NCBI GenBank assembly: GCA_902509805.1
Contig: CABWZL010000010.1
Location: forward strand, 1 to 23,838
Direction of reading: 5' to 3'
Source: an uncultured Bacteroidota bacterium
GTDB taxonomy: Bacteria; Bacteroidota; Bacteroidia; Flavobacteriales; Flavobacteriaceae
DNA length: 23,838 nt
Shown in pieces: positions 15,521 through 23,838 of the stretch (positions are counted from its first letter, which is position 1; the number at the start of each line of letters is the position of its first letter). Below the pieces are notes generated by a model. That model was not told the DNA's origin, ran no database searches, and saw only the letters and a list, made by a program, of their open reading frames with translations. A program made the translations under genes and the position numbers.

Positions 15521-18043
15521 ATGCCATCACCAATAAGGTTAAATAAAGTACTGAAAGAACTTAATATATCTCTAGACAGAGCTGTTGAATTTCTTAGTTC
15601 AAAAAAAATTGAAATAGAGCCAAGGCCAACCTCAAAAATTGACCAAAATACATATAACCTTCTTCTTGATGAATTTCAAACTGATAAATCTGACAAGGAT
15701 AAACTGGAAGAGATTAATACAAAAAAGAAAAAAGAGCTTGAAGCTAAACTTGCTGAAGAAATTAAGGAAGAGGAGTTGAAATCTCAACAAGCAATTGAAA
15801 AAGAAGAGTTAAAATCTAAACTGGCAATTGAAAAGAAAGAAACTCCGATTGAAAAAGTTTCCACTCCAGCCCCTCAAGTCAAGAAGCCAATTGAAGACGT
15901 TAAAATAAATCCTGATGATCCATCAAAGATTCAGACTAATTTTCAAAAGCTTTCGGGTTTAAAGAAAACAGGAGAAGTTATTGATTTAGATTCCATTAAG
16001 AAAAAAGAAGAAAAAGTAGAAGAGTCAAAAAAGAAGAGAAGAAAAAGGATTAGCAAGGATGTTTCTAAGCCAAAGGATCTTGCCAATAAATTTAATAAGA
16101 ATAATAAGCCAAAAACTTCAAATCAAAAAGTTGAACCTACTAGTGATGAAATTCAAAAACAAATTAGAGAAACTCTAGAGAAACTTCAAGGAAAATCATC
16201 TAAGTCAAAGGGAGCAAAATATAGAAAAGATAAAAGAGATCAAAGAAAAGTCCAGTCTGAGGAGGAAGAAGCCCTTCAAGAAAAAGAGAGTAAAATAATC
16301 AAGATTACAGAATTCATTACAGTTGGTGAAATAGCAACCCTCATGGACATAAGTTCTAATGATATAATTTCAACATGTATGAGTCTTGGTATTATGGTTA
16401 CAATGAATCAGAGACTAGATTCAGAAACACTATCTGTTGTTGCTGACGAGTTTGGATATGAGTTAGATTTCATCAAAACTGATATTGAAGAAGAACAAGA
16501 AGAAGAAGAGCAAGAGGAAGACCCAAAGAATTTAGAGGAACGACCTCCTATAGTTACTGTAATGGGGCATGTTGATCATGGAAAGACATCTCTTCTAGAT
16601 TTTATAAGAAATTCTTCTGTAACTGAAGGAGAATCTGGCGGAATTACTCAGCATATAGGTGCTTATTCTGTCACAGTCAACTCAAAAAAAATAACATTCC
16701 TAGATACACCGGGTCACGAAGCATTTACAGCGATGAGAGCTAGGGGTGCTCAAATAACAGATATTGTAATTGTAGTAATTGCCGCAGATGACAATATAAT
16801 GCCACAAACTAAAGAGGCAATAAGCCATGCTCAAGCTGGAGGTGTTCCAATAATTTTTGCAATAAATAAGGTTGATAAAGAGGGTGCAAATCCTGACAAA
16901 GTTAAAGAGTCTTTAGCAGCAATGAACCTTGTCGTTGAAGATTGGGGTGGTAAAATACAATCACAGGATATTTCTGCTTTGAAAGGACAAGGTGTTGATT
17001 CTCTTTTAGAAAAAGTTTTACTTGAAGCTGAGATAATGGATTTAAAAGCTAATCCAAATAAAAATTCTTCAGGTTCAGTTTTAGAAGCATACTTAGATAA
17101 AGGTAGAGGTTATGTTTCAACAATATTAGTTCAAAATGGTTCCTTGAAAATAGGTGACTATTTGTTGGCAGGAAAAACTAGCGGTAAGATCAAAGCAATG
17201 TTTGACGAGTCAGGGAACCCTCTTGAGTTTGCATTGCCTTCTACTCCAGTATCTGTACTTGGTTTAGATGGAGCTCCTCAGGCAGGAGATCCTTTTAAAG
17301 TTTTTAATGATGAAAAAGAAGCTAAAATGATTGCTTCAAAAAGAACCCAATTAGGAAGAGAACAAGACGTCAGAACTCAAAAACATCTAACCCTAGATGA
17401 AATTGGAAGAAGAATTGCAGTTGGAGACTTTAAGGAACTTAATGTTATTATAAAAGGTGATGTTGATGGTTCAGTTGAGGCATTAACAGACTCCTTCCAG
17501 AACTTATCAACTGAAGAAATTCAGGTTAACATTATATTTAAAGGTGTTGGAGCAATTACAGATTCAGATGTTTTATTAGCTTCAGCTTCAGAAGCAATTA
17601 TTGTTGGGTTTAATGTAAAGCCTACTCTTAGTGCTAGAAAATTATCTGAAAAAGAGCAAATTGATATAAGGTTTTACTCAATAATTTATGATGCGATTAA
17701 TGATCTAAAAGACGCAATGGAAGGTATGCTTTCTCTAGAAATGAAAGAAGAAAGTACCGGAGAAGCTGAAGTTAGAGAGACTTTTAAAATTTCAAGAATT
17801 GGAACTATTGCCGGGTGTATGGTAACTTCAGGAAAAATATTCAGGAACTCTAATATTAGAATAGTAAGAGCTGATGAAATGATTTTTGAGGGTAAACTTT
17901 TGTCTTTGAAAAGGTTTAAAGATGACGTTAAAGAAGTTGCTAAAGGATATGATTGTGGTATTCAGGTTAATGAATTTAATGACTTAATAGAAGGTGATAT
18001 TATTCAGTTTTATCAAGAAATTGCCGTTAAAAGAAAATTATAA
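15521..18043 (+). CDS. infB: Translation initiation factor IF-2
   Basis: An 840-residue GTPase that brings initiator tRNA to the ribosome. Residues ~1-50 (PIRLNKVLKELNISLDRAVEFL) form the N-terminal helical domain. A highly charged Lys/Glu-rich linker runs to ~250 and contains a degenerate tandem repeat at 84-105. A second IF2-N domain (~260-310) and an acidic stretch (EEEQEEEEQEED) follow. The G domain shows G1 GHVDHGKT (349-356), G2 GGITQHIG, G3 DTPGHE, G4 NKVD and G5 SALKG, followed by the domain II-IV region to the end. The linker is shorter than in many Bacteroidetes, whose IF-2 often exceeds 900 residues. The stop overlaps the convergent SPOR gene by 6 bases, and no terminator hairpin is visible. 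Confidence 0.97.
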   Translation: MPSPIRLNKVLKELNISLDRAVEFLSSKKIEIEPRPTSKIDQNTYNLLLDEFQTDKSDKDKLEEINTKKKKELEAKLAEEIKEEELKSQQAIEKEELKSKLAIEKKETPIEKVSTPAPQVKKPIEDVKINPDDPSKIQTNFQKLSGLKKTGEVIDLDSIKKKEEKVEESKKKRRKRISKDVSKPKDLANKFNKNNKPKTSNQKVEPTSDEIQKQIRETLEKLQGKSSKSKGAKYRKDKRDQRKVQSEEEEALQEKESKIIKITEFITVGEIATLMDISSNDIISTCMSLGIMVTMNQRLDSETLSVVADEFGYELDFIKTDIEEEQEEEEQEEDPKNLEERPPIVTVMGHVDHGKTSLLDFIRNSSVTEGESGGITQHIGAYSVTVNSKKITFLDTPGHEAFTAMRARGAQITDIVIVVIAADDNIMPQTKEAISHAQAGGVPIIFAINKVDKEGANPDKVKESLAAMNLVVEDWGGKIQSQDISALKGQGVDSLLEKVLLEAEIMDLKANPNKNSSGSVLEAYLDKGRGYVSTILVQNGSLKIGDYLLAGKTSGKIKAMFDESGNPLEFALPSTPVSVLGLDGAPQAGDPFKVFNDEKEAKMIASKRTQLGREQDVRTQKHLTLDEIGRRIAVGDFKELNVIIKGDVDGSVEALTDSFQNLSTEEIQVNIIFKGVGAITDSDVLLASASEAIIVGFNVKPTLSARKLSEKEQIDIRFYSIIYDAINDLKDAMEGMLSLEMKEESTGEAEVRETFKISRIGTIAGCMVTSGKIFRNSNIRIVRADEMIFEGKLLSLKRFKDDVKEVAKGYDCGIQVNEFNDLIEGDIIQFYQEIAVKRKL
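15770..15835 (+). repeat. Two-copy 33-base tandem repeat in the infB linker
   Basis: Units 15770-15802 and 15803-15835 are 27/33 identical and encode EELKSQQAIEK and EELKSKLAIEK (residues 84-105). Three of the six differences are silent third-base changes. It looks like an in-frame duplication that has since drifted, lengthening the charged helical linker by one 11-residue unit. Confidence 0.8.
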
Positions 18044-18415
18044 TTCAGAGAGCTTAATAATAAAAGACCCTGGATATTTCCTTCTGATTCCCTCAAATTT
18101 TTGAGATGCCTTGTTAATATCTTTAAATTCTCCTATTCTTACTTTGTAATTTGGTGTTTCAAATATTAATTCTGATTTTATTCCCTCAAAGTTTTCTTGA
18201 AAATCAATTAAAATAGAGTCTGCCTCGCTGAGGTTCCCAAAATATATTTGAATAGTATAATATGTCGATTCAAATATTCTTTTACTATAATCTTTTTTTA
18301 TTTGAAATAATTTTTGAGTCAAAGTGTCATTATAATTAACATTTTTATCTTGAGCATTCAATTTAGAATGAATTATAATAATTAGTAATAGTGATATAAG
18401 AAACTTGACTCTCAT
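18038..18415 (-). CDS. Small secreted SPOR-domain protein
   Basis: A 125-residue exported protein starting MRVKFLISLLLIIIIHS, with a signal peptide ending at LNAQ (~21). After a short helical linker, residues ~50-125 form an SPOR domain: the strand YYTIQIYFGN, helix SEADSILIDFQENF, strand YKVRIGEFKDINKASQKFEGI and end strand FIIKL. SPOR domains bind peptidoglycan stripped of stem peptides, often at division sites, so a cell-wall role in the periplasm is likely. The ATG at 18415 is preferred over an upstream in-frame TTG (18433), because that TTG lies inside the promoter's -7 element and the signal peptide begins naturally at MRVK. The 3' end overlaps infB by 6 bases on the opposite strand. 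Confidence 0.85.
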   Translation of the reverse strand: MRVKFLISLLLIIIIHSKLNAQDKNVNYNDTLTQKLFQIKKDYSKRIFESTYYTIQIYFGNLSEADSILIDFQENFEGIKSELIFETPNYKVRIGEFKDINKASQKFEGIRRKYPGSFIIKLSEL

Positions 18416-18430
18416 GTTAATTATTTGACT

Positions 18431-18438
18431 CAAATTTA
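18431..18438 (-). promoter_or_regulatory. -7 promoter element of the SPOR-domain gene
   Basis: On the minus strand the sequence reads TAAATTTG (18438 to 18431), an exact TAnnTTTG. The predicted start near 18425 leaves a leader of about 10 bases before the ATG at 18415. No TTG -33 element is visible at the expected distance. Confidence 0.55.
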
Positions 18439-18522
18439 GTAAAATGATATAACTTCTTATTTAGAATCATTATAAATTAAATATTTGTTTATTCTAGAGT
18501 TTTTAAAATGACGTTTATGACT

Positions 18523-18530
18523 TAAATTTG
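18523..18530 (+). promoter_or_regulatory. -7 promoter element of the alternative complex III operon
   Basis: An exact TAAATTTG. The predicted start near 18536 gives a leader of about 60 bases before actA (18596). The -33 region (~18500-18505) is T-rich without TTG. It shares the 162-base region 18434-18595 with the divergently oriented SPOR promoter; I see nothing else convincing in that region. Confidence 0.5.
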
Positions 18531-18595
18531 TGCTGTTTTAAAAGTGTTAAACTCACTTTAATATCATGAATAAAAACCTTATCGTCCCCAACTAA

Positions 18596-19843
18596 ATGTT
18601 ACAGATAAAAAGAATATTCTTAGTAACACTGCTTTTACCCTCATTAAGCATTTCTCAAGAGGCGGATGTTCAAGCTGGAAAAAACCTATTTAATGCAAAC
18701 TGTGCAGCTTGTCACAAGCTAAATAAAAAGGCAGTTGGACCCGCACTTAGTGGAGTAACTGAAAAATATGATAAAGATTGGCTTTACAATTGGATAAGAA
18801 AAGGATCTCAAATGATAAAAGATGGTGATCCTCAGGCTGTTGCTATTTGGGAGGAGTACAATCGTGCAGTTATGACTAATTATCCTCAGTTTAGTAATGA
18901 ACAGATTGATGATATTTTAGCATACACTAATTTTACCCCACCCGCTCCAGTTAATGCAGCTTTAAGTTCATCAGAAACAGTTAGCCAAGGATCTAATGTT
19001 TCAATAAACATAATTTTAATTATAAGCATTTTAATATTTACAATTCTTGTTGTAATGTTATTCCTGGTTCAAAGGACTCTGATTAAAATTGCTAATGCAA
19101 GTGGAGTTAAAATAGAGTCAGAGCCTAAACAAAATATTACACCTTTGTGGGAGACTGTTATTAAAAATCAGTTTCTGATTTTTATAATGGTTATTGGACT
19201 TTTATTATCTAGTGCATATTTCACTTATGGCTATCTTATGCAAATTGGAATTGATCAAGGATATGCTCCAATTCAGCCAATTCATTATTCTCATAAAATC
19301 CATGCTGGGGCTAATCAGATAGAATGTAAATATTGTCATTCTTCTGCTAGGGTATCAAAACACTCAGGTATTCCAGCTCTAAATGTTTGTATGAATTGTC
19401 ATGAGTATATAGCAGATTACAATGGTGAGGAAGATCTTGAAAATGGATACACAAAAGACTTCTACACTAATGAGATTAAAAAACTTTACTCCGCTGTAGG
19501 CTGGGATGAAGAAAATCAAGTTTATACGGGAAACACAAAACCTGTTAAATGGGTAAGAATTCACAATCTTCCTGACTTTGTGTATTTTAATCATGCACAA
19601 CATGCTCAAGTAGCCAAGATTGAATGTCAGACATGTCATGGGCCTGTTGAGGAAATGGAAATTATGTATCAATATTCACCATTAACGATGGGGTGGTGTA
19701 TTGATTGTCACAGAGAAAGTAGTGTTGATAAAGACAATGAGTATTATCAAAAAGTTCATGATGAGCTTTCAAAAAAATATGGTGTTGAAAAATTAACTGT
19801 AGCACAGCTTGGAGGAATAGAATGTGCTAAATGTCATTATTAG
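18596..19843 (+). CDS. actA: Alternative complex III subunit ActA, fused mono- and pentahaem cytochrome c
   Basis: A 415-residue multihaem cytochrome of the ACIII quinol oxidase, exposed to the periplasm and carrying electrons from the Fe-S subunit towards cytochrome c or the terminal oxidase. A signal peptide (1 to ~20, ending SISQ) precedes a class I cytochrome c domain with haem site C36-A-A-C-H40 and a probable axial Met in VMTNYPQF (~93). Two membrane helices follow (~137-157 and ~192-214). The C-terminal part has five more CxxCH sites: CKYCH (C244), CMNCH (C265), CQTCH (C344), CIDCH (C368) and CAKCH (C410), the last two residues from the end. This six-haem arrangement is the usual one in Flavobacteriia. 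actB begins 4 bases after the stop. A nine-codon in-frame mini-ORF (18566-18595) ends directly before this ATG. Confidence 0.93.
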   Translation: MLQIKRIFLVTLLLPSLSISQEADVQAGKNLFNANCAACHKLNKKAVGPALSGVTEKYDKDWLYNWIRKGSQMIKDGDPQAVAIWEEYNRAVMTNYPQFSNEQIDDILAYTNFTPPAPVNAALSSSETVSQGSNVSINIILIISILIFTILVVMLFLVQRTLIKIANASGVKIESEPKQNITPLWETVIKNQFLIFIMVIGLLLSSAYFTYGYLMQIGIDQGYAPIQPIHYSHKIHAGANQIECKYCHSSARVSKHSGIPALNVCMNCHEYIADYNGEEDLENGYTKDFYTNEIKKLYSAVGWDEENQVYTGNTKPVKWVRIHNLPDFVYFNHAQHAQVAKIECQTCHGPVEEMEIMYQYSPLTMGWCIDCHRESSVDKDNEYYQKVHDELSKKYGVEKLTVAQLGGIECAKCHY

Positions 19844-19847
19844 AACT

Positions 19848-22800
19848 ATGCAGAATAAAAAATTATATTGGAAAGGAATTGAACAACTAGATACAGATAG
19901 TTCTATAGTTGAAGGTCTTGAAAATAATGAATTTGTAGAAAAATTACCTGTCAACTCCGATGATGATAAAAATTCTTCAAGACGAGATTTCTTGAAATAT
20001 GTAGGTTTTAGTTCTGCAGCAGCTGCCATTGTTGGCTGTGAAGGTCCAGTTATTAAATCTGTGCCATATGTTGTTCAGCCAGAACAAATAATTCCAGGAG
20101 TAGCAAATTACTACGCAACAACAATTGCTGATGGTAATGATTTTAGCAGTATACTAGTAAAGACAAGAGAAGGTAGGCCAATTAAGATTGAGAGTAATAA
20201 AGATGCATCAACTTTTGGAGATGCTAATGCAAGAGTTCATGCTTCTGTCTTATCTTTATATGATTCAAACAGAGTTCAAGGACCTAAAATATCTGGTGAA
20301 TACACAGACTGGCAGACGCTAATTAATCTAGTTAGGGTTAATCTTGATAACTTTTCAAAAGATGACAAGAAAGTTGTTCTTTTGACTCAAACATATCCAA
20401 GTCCATCTTCTAAAGAAATAATTAATGAGTTTTTAGATTTATACCCTAATATATCTCATGTTACTTATGATGCTATCTCTAACTCATCGACTCTAGATGC
20501 TTTTGAAAACACATATGGATTAAGAGCAATGGCAGATTATGATTTTTCAAAAGCAGAAAACATAATTTCTATTGATGCAGATTTTTTATCTGATTGGCAA
20601 GGTGGTGGTTATTCATCAGGATATACTAAGACCAGAGTTCCTGATAAATCTCAGAAAAAAACTATGTCCTATCATATTCAGTTTGAGTCAAATATGACTT
20701 TAACTGGTTCAAATGCTGATGATAGAGTCCCAGCAAGACCTTCTGATCTTAAGAAAATAGTTGCAAGACTTTATACTAAGTTAACAGGTAATGGAGAAGA
20801 TAAGGGATCTCTTAGCCCTTCAATCGATAGATATGTTGATTTGTGTATTGATAAAATCAAGAAATCCCCTAACAAGTCTGTTATAGTTTCAGGAATAGAT
20901 GATGTAGATATTCAAGAATTAATTTTATTAATAAATAGTTCATTGAAATCAGAGGTTATTGATATTAATAATCCAAGATTAATTAAAGAAGGAGATAATA
21001 AAAAACTTAATGAGTTCATATCTGATTTAGAGTCTGGGAATTTATCTGGTGTAATTACATCAGGCGTTAACCCTCTTTATTCTCTTCCAAATTCAGATCA
21101 ATTAAAAAAATCTTTTAAAAGTTTAGATTTTTCTCTTGTGTTTTCTGAAAAAGAAGATGAAACAGCCATGTCAGCAATGTATATTGCTGCTACTAATAAT
21201 TATTTAGAGTCTTGGGGAGATTATGAGTTAAAAAAAGGAAGTTTCTTTCTTGCACAACCAACTATTAGACCTTTATTTGATACCATTCAGTTTCAAGATT
21301 TTTTATTGAAGGTTATGAACTCTGATTTAAGCTTTTATGATAGAATTAAGTCCAACTGGCAAACTAGAATTTTAAAAGGAAAGACATGGGGTAAATCATT
21401 ACAAGATGGATATTATAATGATTTTTCAAGTTTAAACTTAAAAGCTAAAAAAACAAGAGTTAGTATCTCATCACTTTATGAAGATAATTCCAATGAATTT
21501 TCTTTAGTCCTTTATTCTAAAACAGGCATAGGTGATGGTTCTCAATCTTCTAATCCTTGGTTACAAGAATTCCCAGATCCAATTTCAAGAGTTACTTGGG
21601 ATAATTACTTAACAGTATCTGCCGCTGACGCAAAAAAACTTAATTTAAATAATTATAATGTTTCAAATGGAGCATTAAATGGAAGTTATGCGGTAATATC
21701 TACTGAAAAATCTGAATTAAAGGTTCCTGTATTAATCCAACCAGGTCAAGCTGAAGGAACTGTAGGTTTAGCTTATGGTTATGGCAAAACTGAAGGTATG
21801 AATGATGTAATGAAAGTAGGAGTAAACGCATATTCTCTTTATCACAATTTTTCAAATGTTCAGAATGTTAAAATAACTAAGTCTGAAGGCGATCATGAAT
21901 TTGCATGTATTCAATTGCATAATACAATGATGGGAAGAGATGAGATTATAAAAGAAACTGATATTGATACATATAATTCAAAGGAAAAATCTTACTGGAA
22001 TCCTACTGTTTTAGTTTCAAAGAATCACATTGAAACTAAAGTAACATCTAAAGAAGTAGATATATGGAGAGAATTTGATAGATCTACAGGTCATCATTTC
22101 AATTTAGCAATTGATCTTAATGCTTGTAATGGATGTGGAGCTTGTGTTATTGCTTGTCATGCAGAAAATAATGTCCCAGTAGTAGGAAAAGAAGAGGTCA
22201 GAAAATCAAGAGATATGCATTGGCTAAGAATCGATAGATATTTTTCTTCTGAAGATACTTTTGAGGGGGATGTAAAAGCTAAAGATGAAACGTCAGGTTA
22301 TAGTGAATATAGAGCTACTCAAACAAAGCTTGAAAAAGCTGCAGCAAATCCTAAAGTTGTATTTCAGCCTGTAATGTGCCAGCATTGTAATCATGCTCCA
22401 TGTGAAACTGTATGTCCAGTTGCTGCAACTTCTCATGGTCGTCAAGGTCAAAATCAAATGGCATATAATAGATGTGTAGGTACTCGTTACTGTGCAAATA
22501 ACTGTCCTTATAAAGTGAGAAGATTTAATTGGTTTTCTTACGCTGAAAATGATGAATTTGATTACAACTTAAATAATGATCTAGGCAAGATGGTTTTAAA
22601 TCCTGATGTTAATGTTAGGGGTAGAGGGGTTATGGAAAAATGTTCTCTATGTATACAAATGACTCAGAAAACAATTTTAGATGCAAAAAAAGACGGTAGA
22701 AGGGTAAAAGATGGAGAATTCCAAACTGCTTGTTCTAATGCTTGTAGCGACGGTGCAATAGTATTTGGAGATGTTAATGATAAAGAAAGTAAAATTTCTG

Positions 22801-22901
22801 AATCAAATAAAAATGATAGAGCATATAGACTTCTTGAAAGTATTGGGACAAAGCCAAATGTTCTTTATCAGGTTAAAATTAGAAATAGTAAAAAAGTATA
22901 A
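19848..22901 (+). CDS. actB: Alternative complex III subunit ActB, molybdopterin-oxidoreductase-like and Fe-S fused protein
   Basis: A 1017-residue periplasmic subunit of the ACIII quinol oxidase. The start is set at 19848 (MQNKKLYWKG), which fits the family; an in-frame ATG at 19824 lies inside actA and would add eight untypical residues. Residues 44-50 are a Tat-type motif SRRDFLK, followed by a hydrophobic stretch ending in a lipobox-like AIVGC with C64. Residues ~70-700 resemble a molybdopterin oxidoreductase domain, which in ACIII binds no cofactor. The C-terminal part has four Cys groups for Fe-S clusters: C760-x2-C-x2-C-x3-C, C844-x2-C-x4-C-x3-C, C876-x5-C-x3-C where the family's second cysteine is Thr (CVGTRYC), and C932-x2-C plus later cysteines. 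It takes electrons from menaquinol oxidation and passes them to the ActA haems. Confidence 0.94.
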   Translation: MQNKKLYWKGIEQLDTDSSIVEGLENNEFVEKLPVNSDDDKNSSRRDFLKYVGFSSAAAAIVGCEGPVIKSVPYVVQPEQIIPGVANYYATTIADGNDFSSILVKTREGRPIKIESNKDASTFGDANARVHASVLSLYDSNRVQGPKISGEYTDWQTLINLVRVNLDNFSKDDKKVVLLTQTYPSPSSKEIINEFLDLYPNISHVTYDAISNSSTLDAFENTYGLRAMADYDFSKAENIISIDADFLSDWQGGGYSSGYTKTRVPDKSQKKTMSYHIQFESNMTLTGSNADDRVPARPSDLKKIVARLYTKLTGNGEDKGSLSPSIDRYVDLCIDKIKKSPNKSVIVSGIDDVDIQELILLINSSLKSEVIDINNPRLIKEGDNKKLNEFISDLESGNLSGVITSGVNPLYSLPNSDQLKKSFKSLDFSLVFSEKEDETAMSAMYIAATNNYLESWGDYELKKGSFFLAQPTIRPLFDTIQFQDFLLKVMNSDLSFYDRIKSNWQTRILKGKTWGKSLQDGYYNDFSSLNLKAKKTRVSISSLYEDNSNEFSLVLYSKTGIGDGSQSSNPWLQEFPDPISRVTWDNYLTVSAADAKKLNLNNYNVSNGALNGSYAVISTEKSELKVPVLIQPGQAEGTVGLAYGYGKTEGMNDVMKVGVNAYSLYHNFSNVQNVKITKSEGDHEFACIQLHNTMMGRDEIIKETDIDTYNSKEKSYWNPTVLVSKNHIETKVTSKEVDIWREFDRSTGHHFNLAIDLNACNGCGACVIACHAENNVPVVGKEEVRKSRDMHWLRIDRYFSSEDTFEGDVKAKDETSGYSEYRATQTKLEKAAANPKVVFQPVMCQHCNHAPCETVCPVAATSHGRQGQNQMAYNRCVGTRYCANNCPYKVRRFNWFSYAENDEFDYNLNNDLGKMVLNPDVNVRGRGVMEKCSLCIQMTQKTILDAKKDGRRVKDGEFQTACSNACSDGAIVFGDVNDKESKISESNKNDRAYRLLESIGTKPNVLYQVKIRNSKKV

Positions 22902-22904
22902 TAT

Positions 22905-23838
22905 ATGTCATCACATTACGAAGCTCCCATTAGGAAACCTTTGATACTTGGAGACAAGAGCTATCACGATATTTCTAATGATATAGCTAGACCAGTTGAG
23001 ACTCCTCCTGATAAGGATTGGTGGATTGCATTTTCTATTGCAATGGCAGCATTTTTATGGGGATTAGGTTGTATGGCCTATACACTCGGAACAGGTATTG
23101 GAGTTTGGGGGTTAAATAAGACTGTAGGTTGGGCTTGGGATATCACAAACTTTGTTTGGTGGGTTGGTATTGGACATGCAGGAACACTAATATCGGCAGT
23201 ACTTCTTTTATTTAGACAAAAATGGAGAATGGGTATTAATAGATCTGCAGAGGCTATGACAATATTCTCTGTGATTCAAGCGGGTCTATTTCCAATAATA
23301 CACATGGGAAGACCATGGTTGGCCTATTGGATGTTTCCTATTCCTAACCAATTTGGATCACTTTGGGTTAATTTTAATTCACCTTTACTTTGGGATGTCT
23401 TTGCAATTTCAACTTATTTAACTGTATCTCTTGTTTTTTGGTGGACAGGACTATTACCTGACTTTGCAATGATTAGAGATAGAGCTGTTGATCCATTTAG
23501 AAAAAAAATATATAGTCTAATTAGTTTTGGATGGTCAGGTAGAGCCAAAGATTGGCAAAGATTTGAGGAAGTTTCATTAGTTCTTGCAGGACTGGCAACT
23601 CCACTTGTTCTTTCTGTACATACAATAGTATCCTTTGATTTTGCAACCTCAGTAATTCCAGGTTGGCATACAACAATTTTCCCCCCATATTTTGTTGCTG
23701 GTGCAATTTTCTCAGGTTTTGCAATGGTTCAGACACTTCTAATAATTATGAGAAAAGTTTCAAGACTGGAAAGTTACATTACTATTCAGCATATAGAAAT
23801 GATGAATATTGTTATAATGATTACTGGGTCAATTGTTG
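22905..23838 (+). CDS. actC: Alternative complex III subunit ActC, NrfD/PsrC-like membrane protein (3' truncated by window)
   Basis: The first 311 codons of the large membrane subunit of ACIII, open to the window end. It starts MSSHYEAPIRKPLILGDKSY, 3 bases after the actB stop, so it is co-transcribed and probably translationally coupled. After a soluble N-terminal part (~1-38), hydrophobic segments of the NrfD/PsrC type are visible, among them DWWIAFSIAMAAFLWGLG (~40), WVGIGHAGTLISAVLLLF (~87-104), a segment with IHMGRPWLAYW (~139-149), DVFAISTYLTVSLVFWW (~165), VSLVLAGLATPLVLSVHT (~225) and FVAGAIFSGFAMVQTLLII (~263). The GHAG and HMGRP motifs belong to the quinol-binding/proton-translocating core of this family. 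The remaining helices and the actD-F genes should lie just downstream. Confidence 0.93.
   Translation, partial: MSSHYEAPIRKPLILGDKSYHDISNDIARPVETPPDKDWWIAFSIAMAAFLWGLGCMAYTLGTGIGVWGLNKTVGWAWDITNFVWWVGIGHAGTLISAVLLLFRQKWRMGINRSAEAMTIFSVIQAGLFPIIHMGRPWLAYWMFPIPNQFGSLWVNFNSPLLWDVFAISTYLTVSLVFWWTGLLPDFAMIRDRAVDPFRKKIYSLISFGWSGRAKDWQRFEEVSLVLAGLATPLVLSVHTIVSFDFATSVIPGWHTTIFPPYFVAGAIFSGFAMVQTLLIIMRKVSRLESYITIQHIEMMNIVIMITGSIV

Noticed and set aside
18416..18433. Upstream TTG start for the SPOR-domain protein
   Set aside because: The TTG overlaps the promoter's -7 element and would lie upstream of the transcript start; the ATG at 18415 gives a normal signal peptide.
18596..19843. Monohaem plus pentahaem fusion in ActA as a novel cytochrome
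   Set aside because: The same arrangement is typical of Flavobacteriia ActA as I know the family, so it is not new.
19824..19847. Earlier in-frame ATG for actB
   Set aside because: It lies within the actA haem motif codons and adds residues not typical of ActB; the ATG at 19848 gives the expected N-terminus.
23521..23736. Minus-strand frame of 71 codons near the window end
   Set aside because: Antisense to actC, whose plus-strand frame is clearly the real gene but runs off the window.

Overview
The window is AT-rich, gene-dense chromosomal DNA from a member of the Bacteroidetes, most likely a marine member of Flavobacteriia. Five things point there: the class Ia ribonucleotide reductase genes in nrdB-nrdA order, a DUF2723 (GT117-type) membrane protein, an alternative complex III (ACIII) operon starting with a fused mono-/pentahaem cytochrome, promoters with the Bacteroidetes -7 element TAnnTTTG (here TAAATTTG), and A-rich translation starts without Shine-Dalgarno sequences. 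Species cannot be named from sequence reading alone. I see no insertion sequence, phage gene, CRISPR array or integrase.

Layout. Bases 1-2753 (+) hold the 3' end of nrdB and complete nrdA, making deoxyribonucleotides. They end at a strong bidirectional terminator shared with the convergent gene at 2810-5113 (-). That gene is a PiT-type phosphate transporter with a long C-terminal PhoU-like helical region, preceded in the same operon by a small secreted beta-rich protein (5119-5544). A short thioredoxin-fold protein without cysteines follows (5743-6042, +). It runs tail to tail into a two-gene minus-strand unit (12716-6044): a large secreted BNR/VPS10-type beta-propeller protein, then a DUF2723 membrane protein.

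From 12802 the plus strand carries a sterol desaturase/fatty acid hydroxylase-family membrane enzyme, tRNA-Gln(TTG), and nusA-infB. nusA has its own probable promoter and a leader with an intrinsic terminator directly before its start codon. The usual rimP is not in front of nusA. infB runs tail to tail, with a 6-base overlap, into a small secreted SPOR-domain protein on the minus strand. From 18596 to the window end is the start of the ACIII operon: actA (hexahaem), actB (Fe-S/molybdopterin-enzyme-like, Tat signal) and the first 311 codons of actC (NrfD-like quinol-binding membrane subunit). ACIII oxidises menaquinol and passes electrons to cytochrome c or the terminal oxidase.

No new multi-gene system is evident. 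The most interesting items are the promoter-terminator leader of nusA together with the missing rimP, the cysteine-free thioredoxin, the PiT-PhoU fusion with its small secreted partner, and the pairing of a DUF2723 protein with a giant secreted propeller protein.
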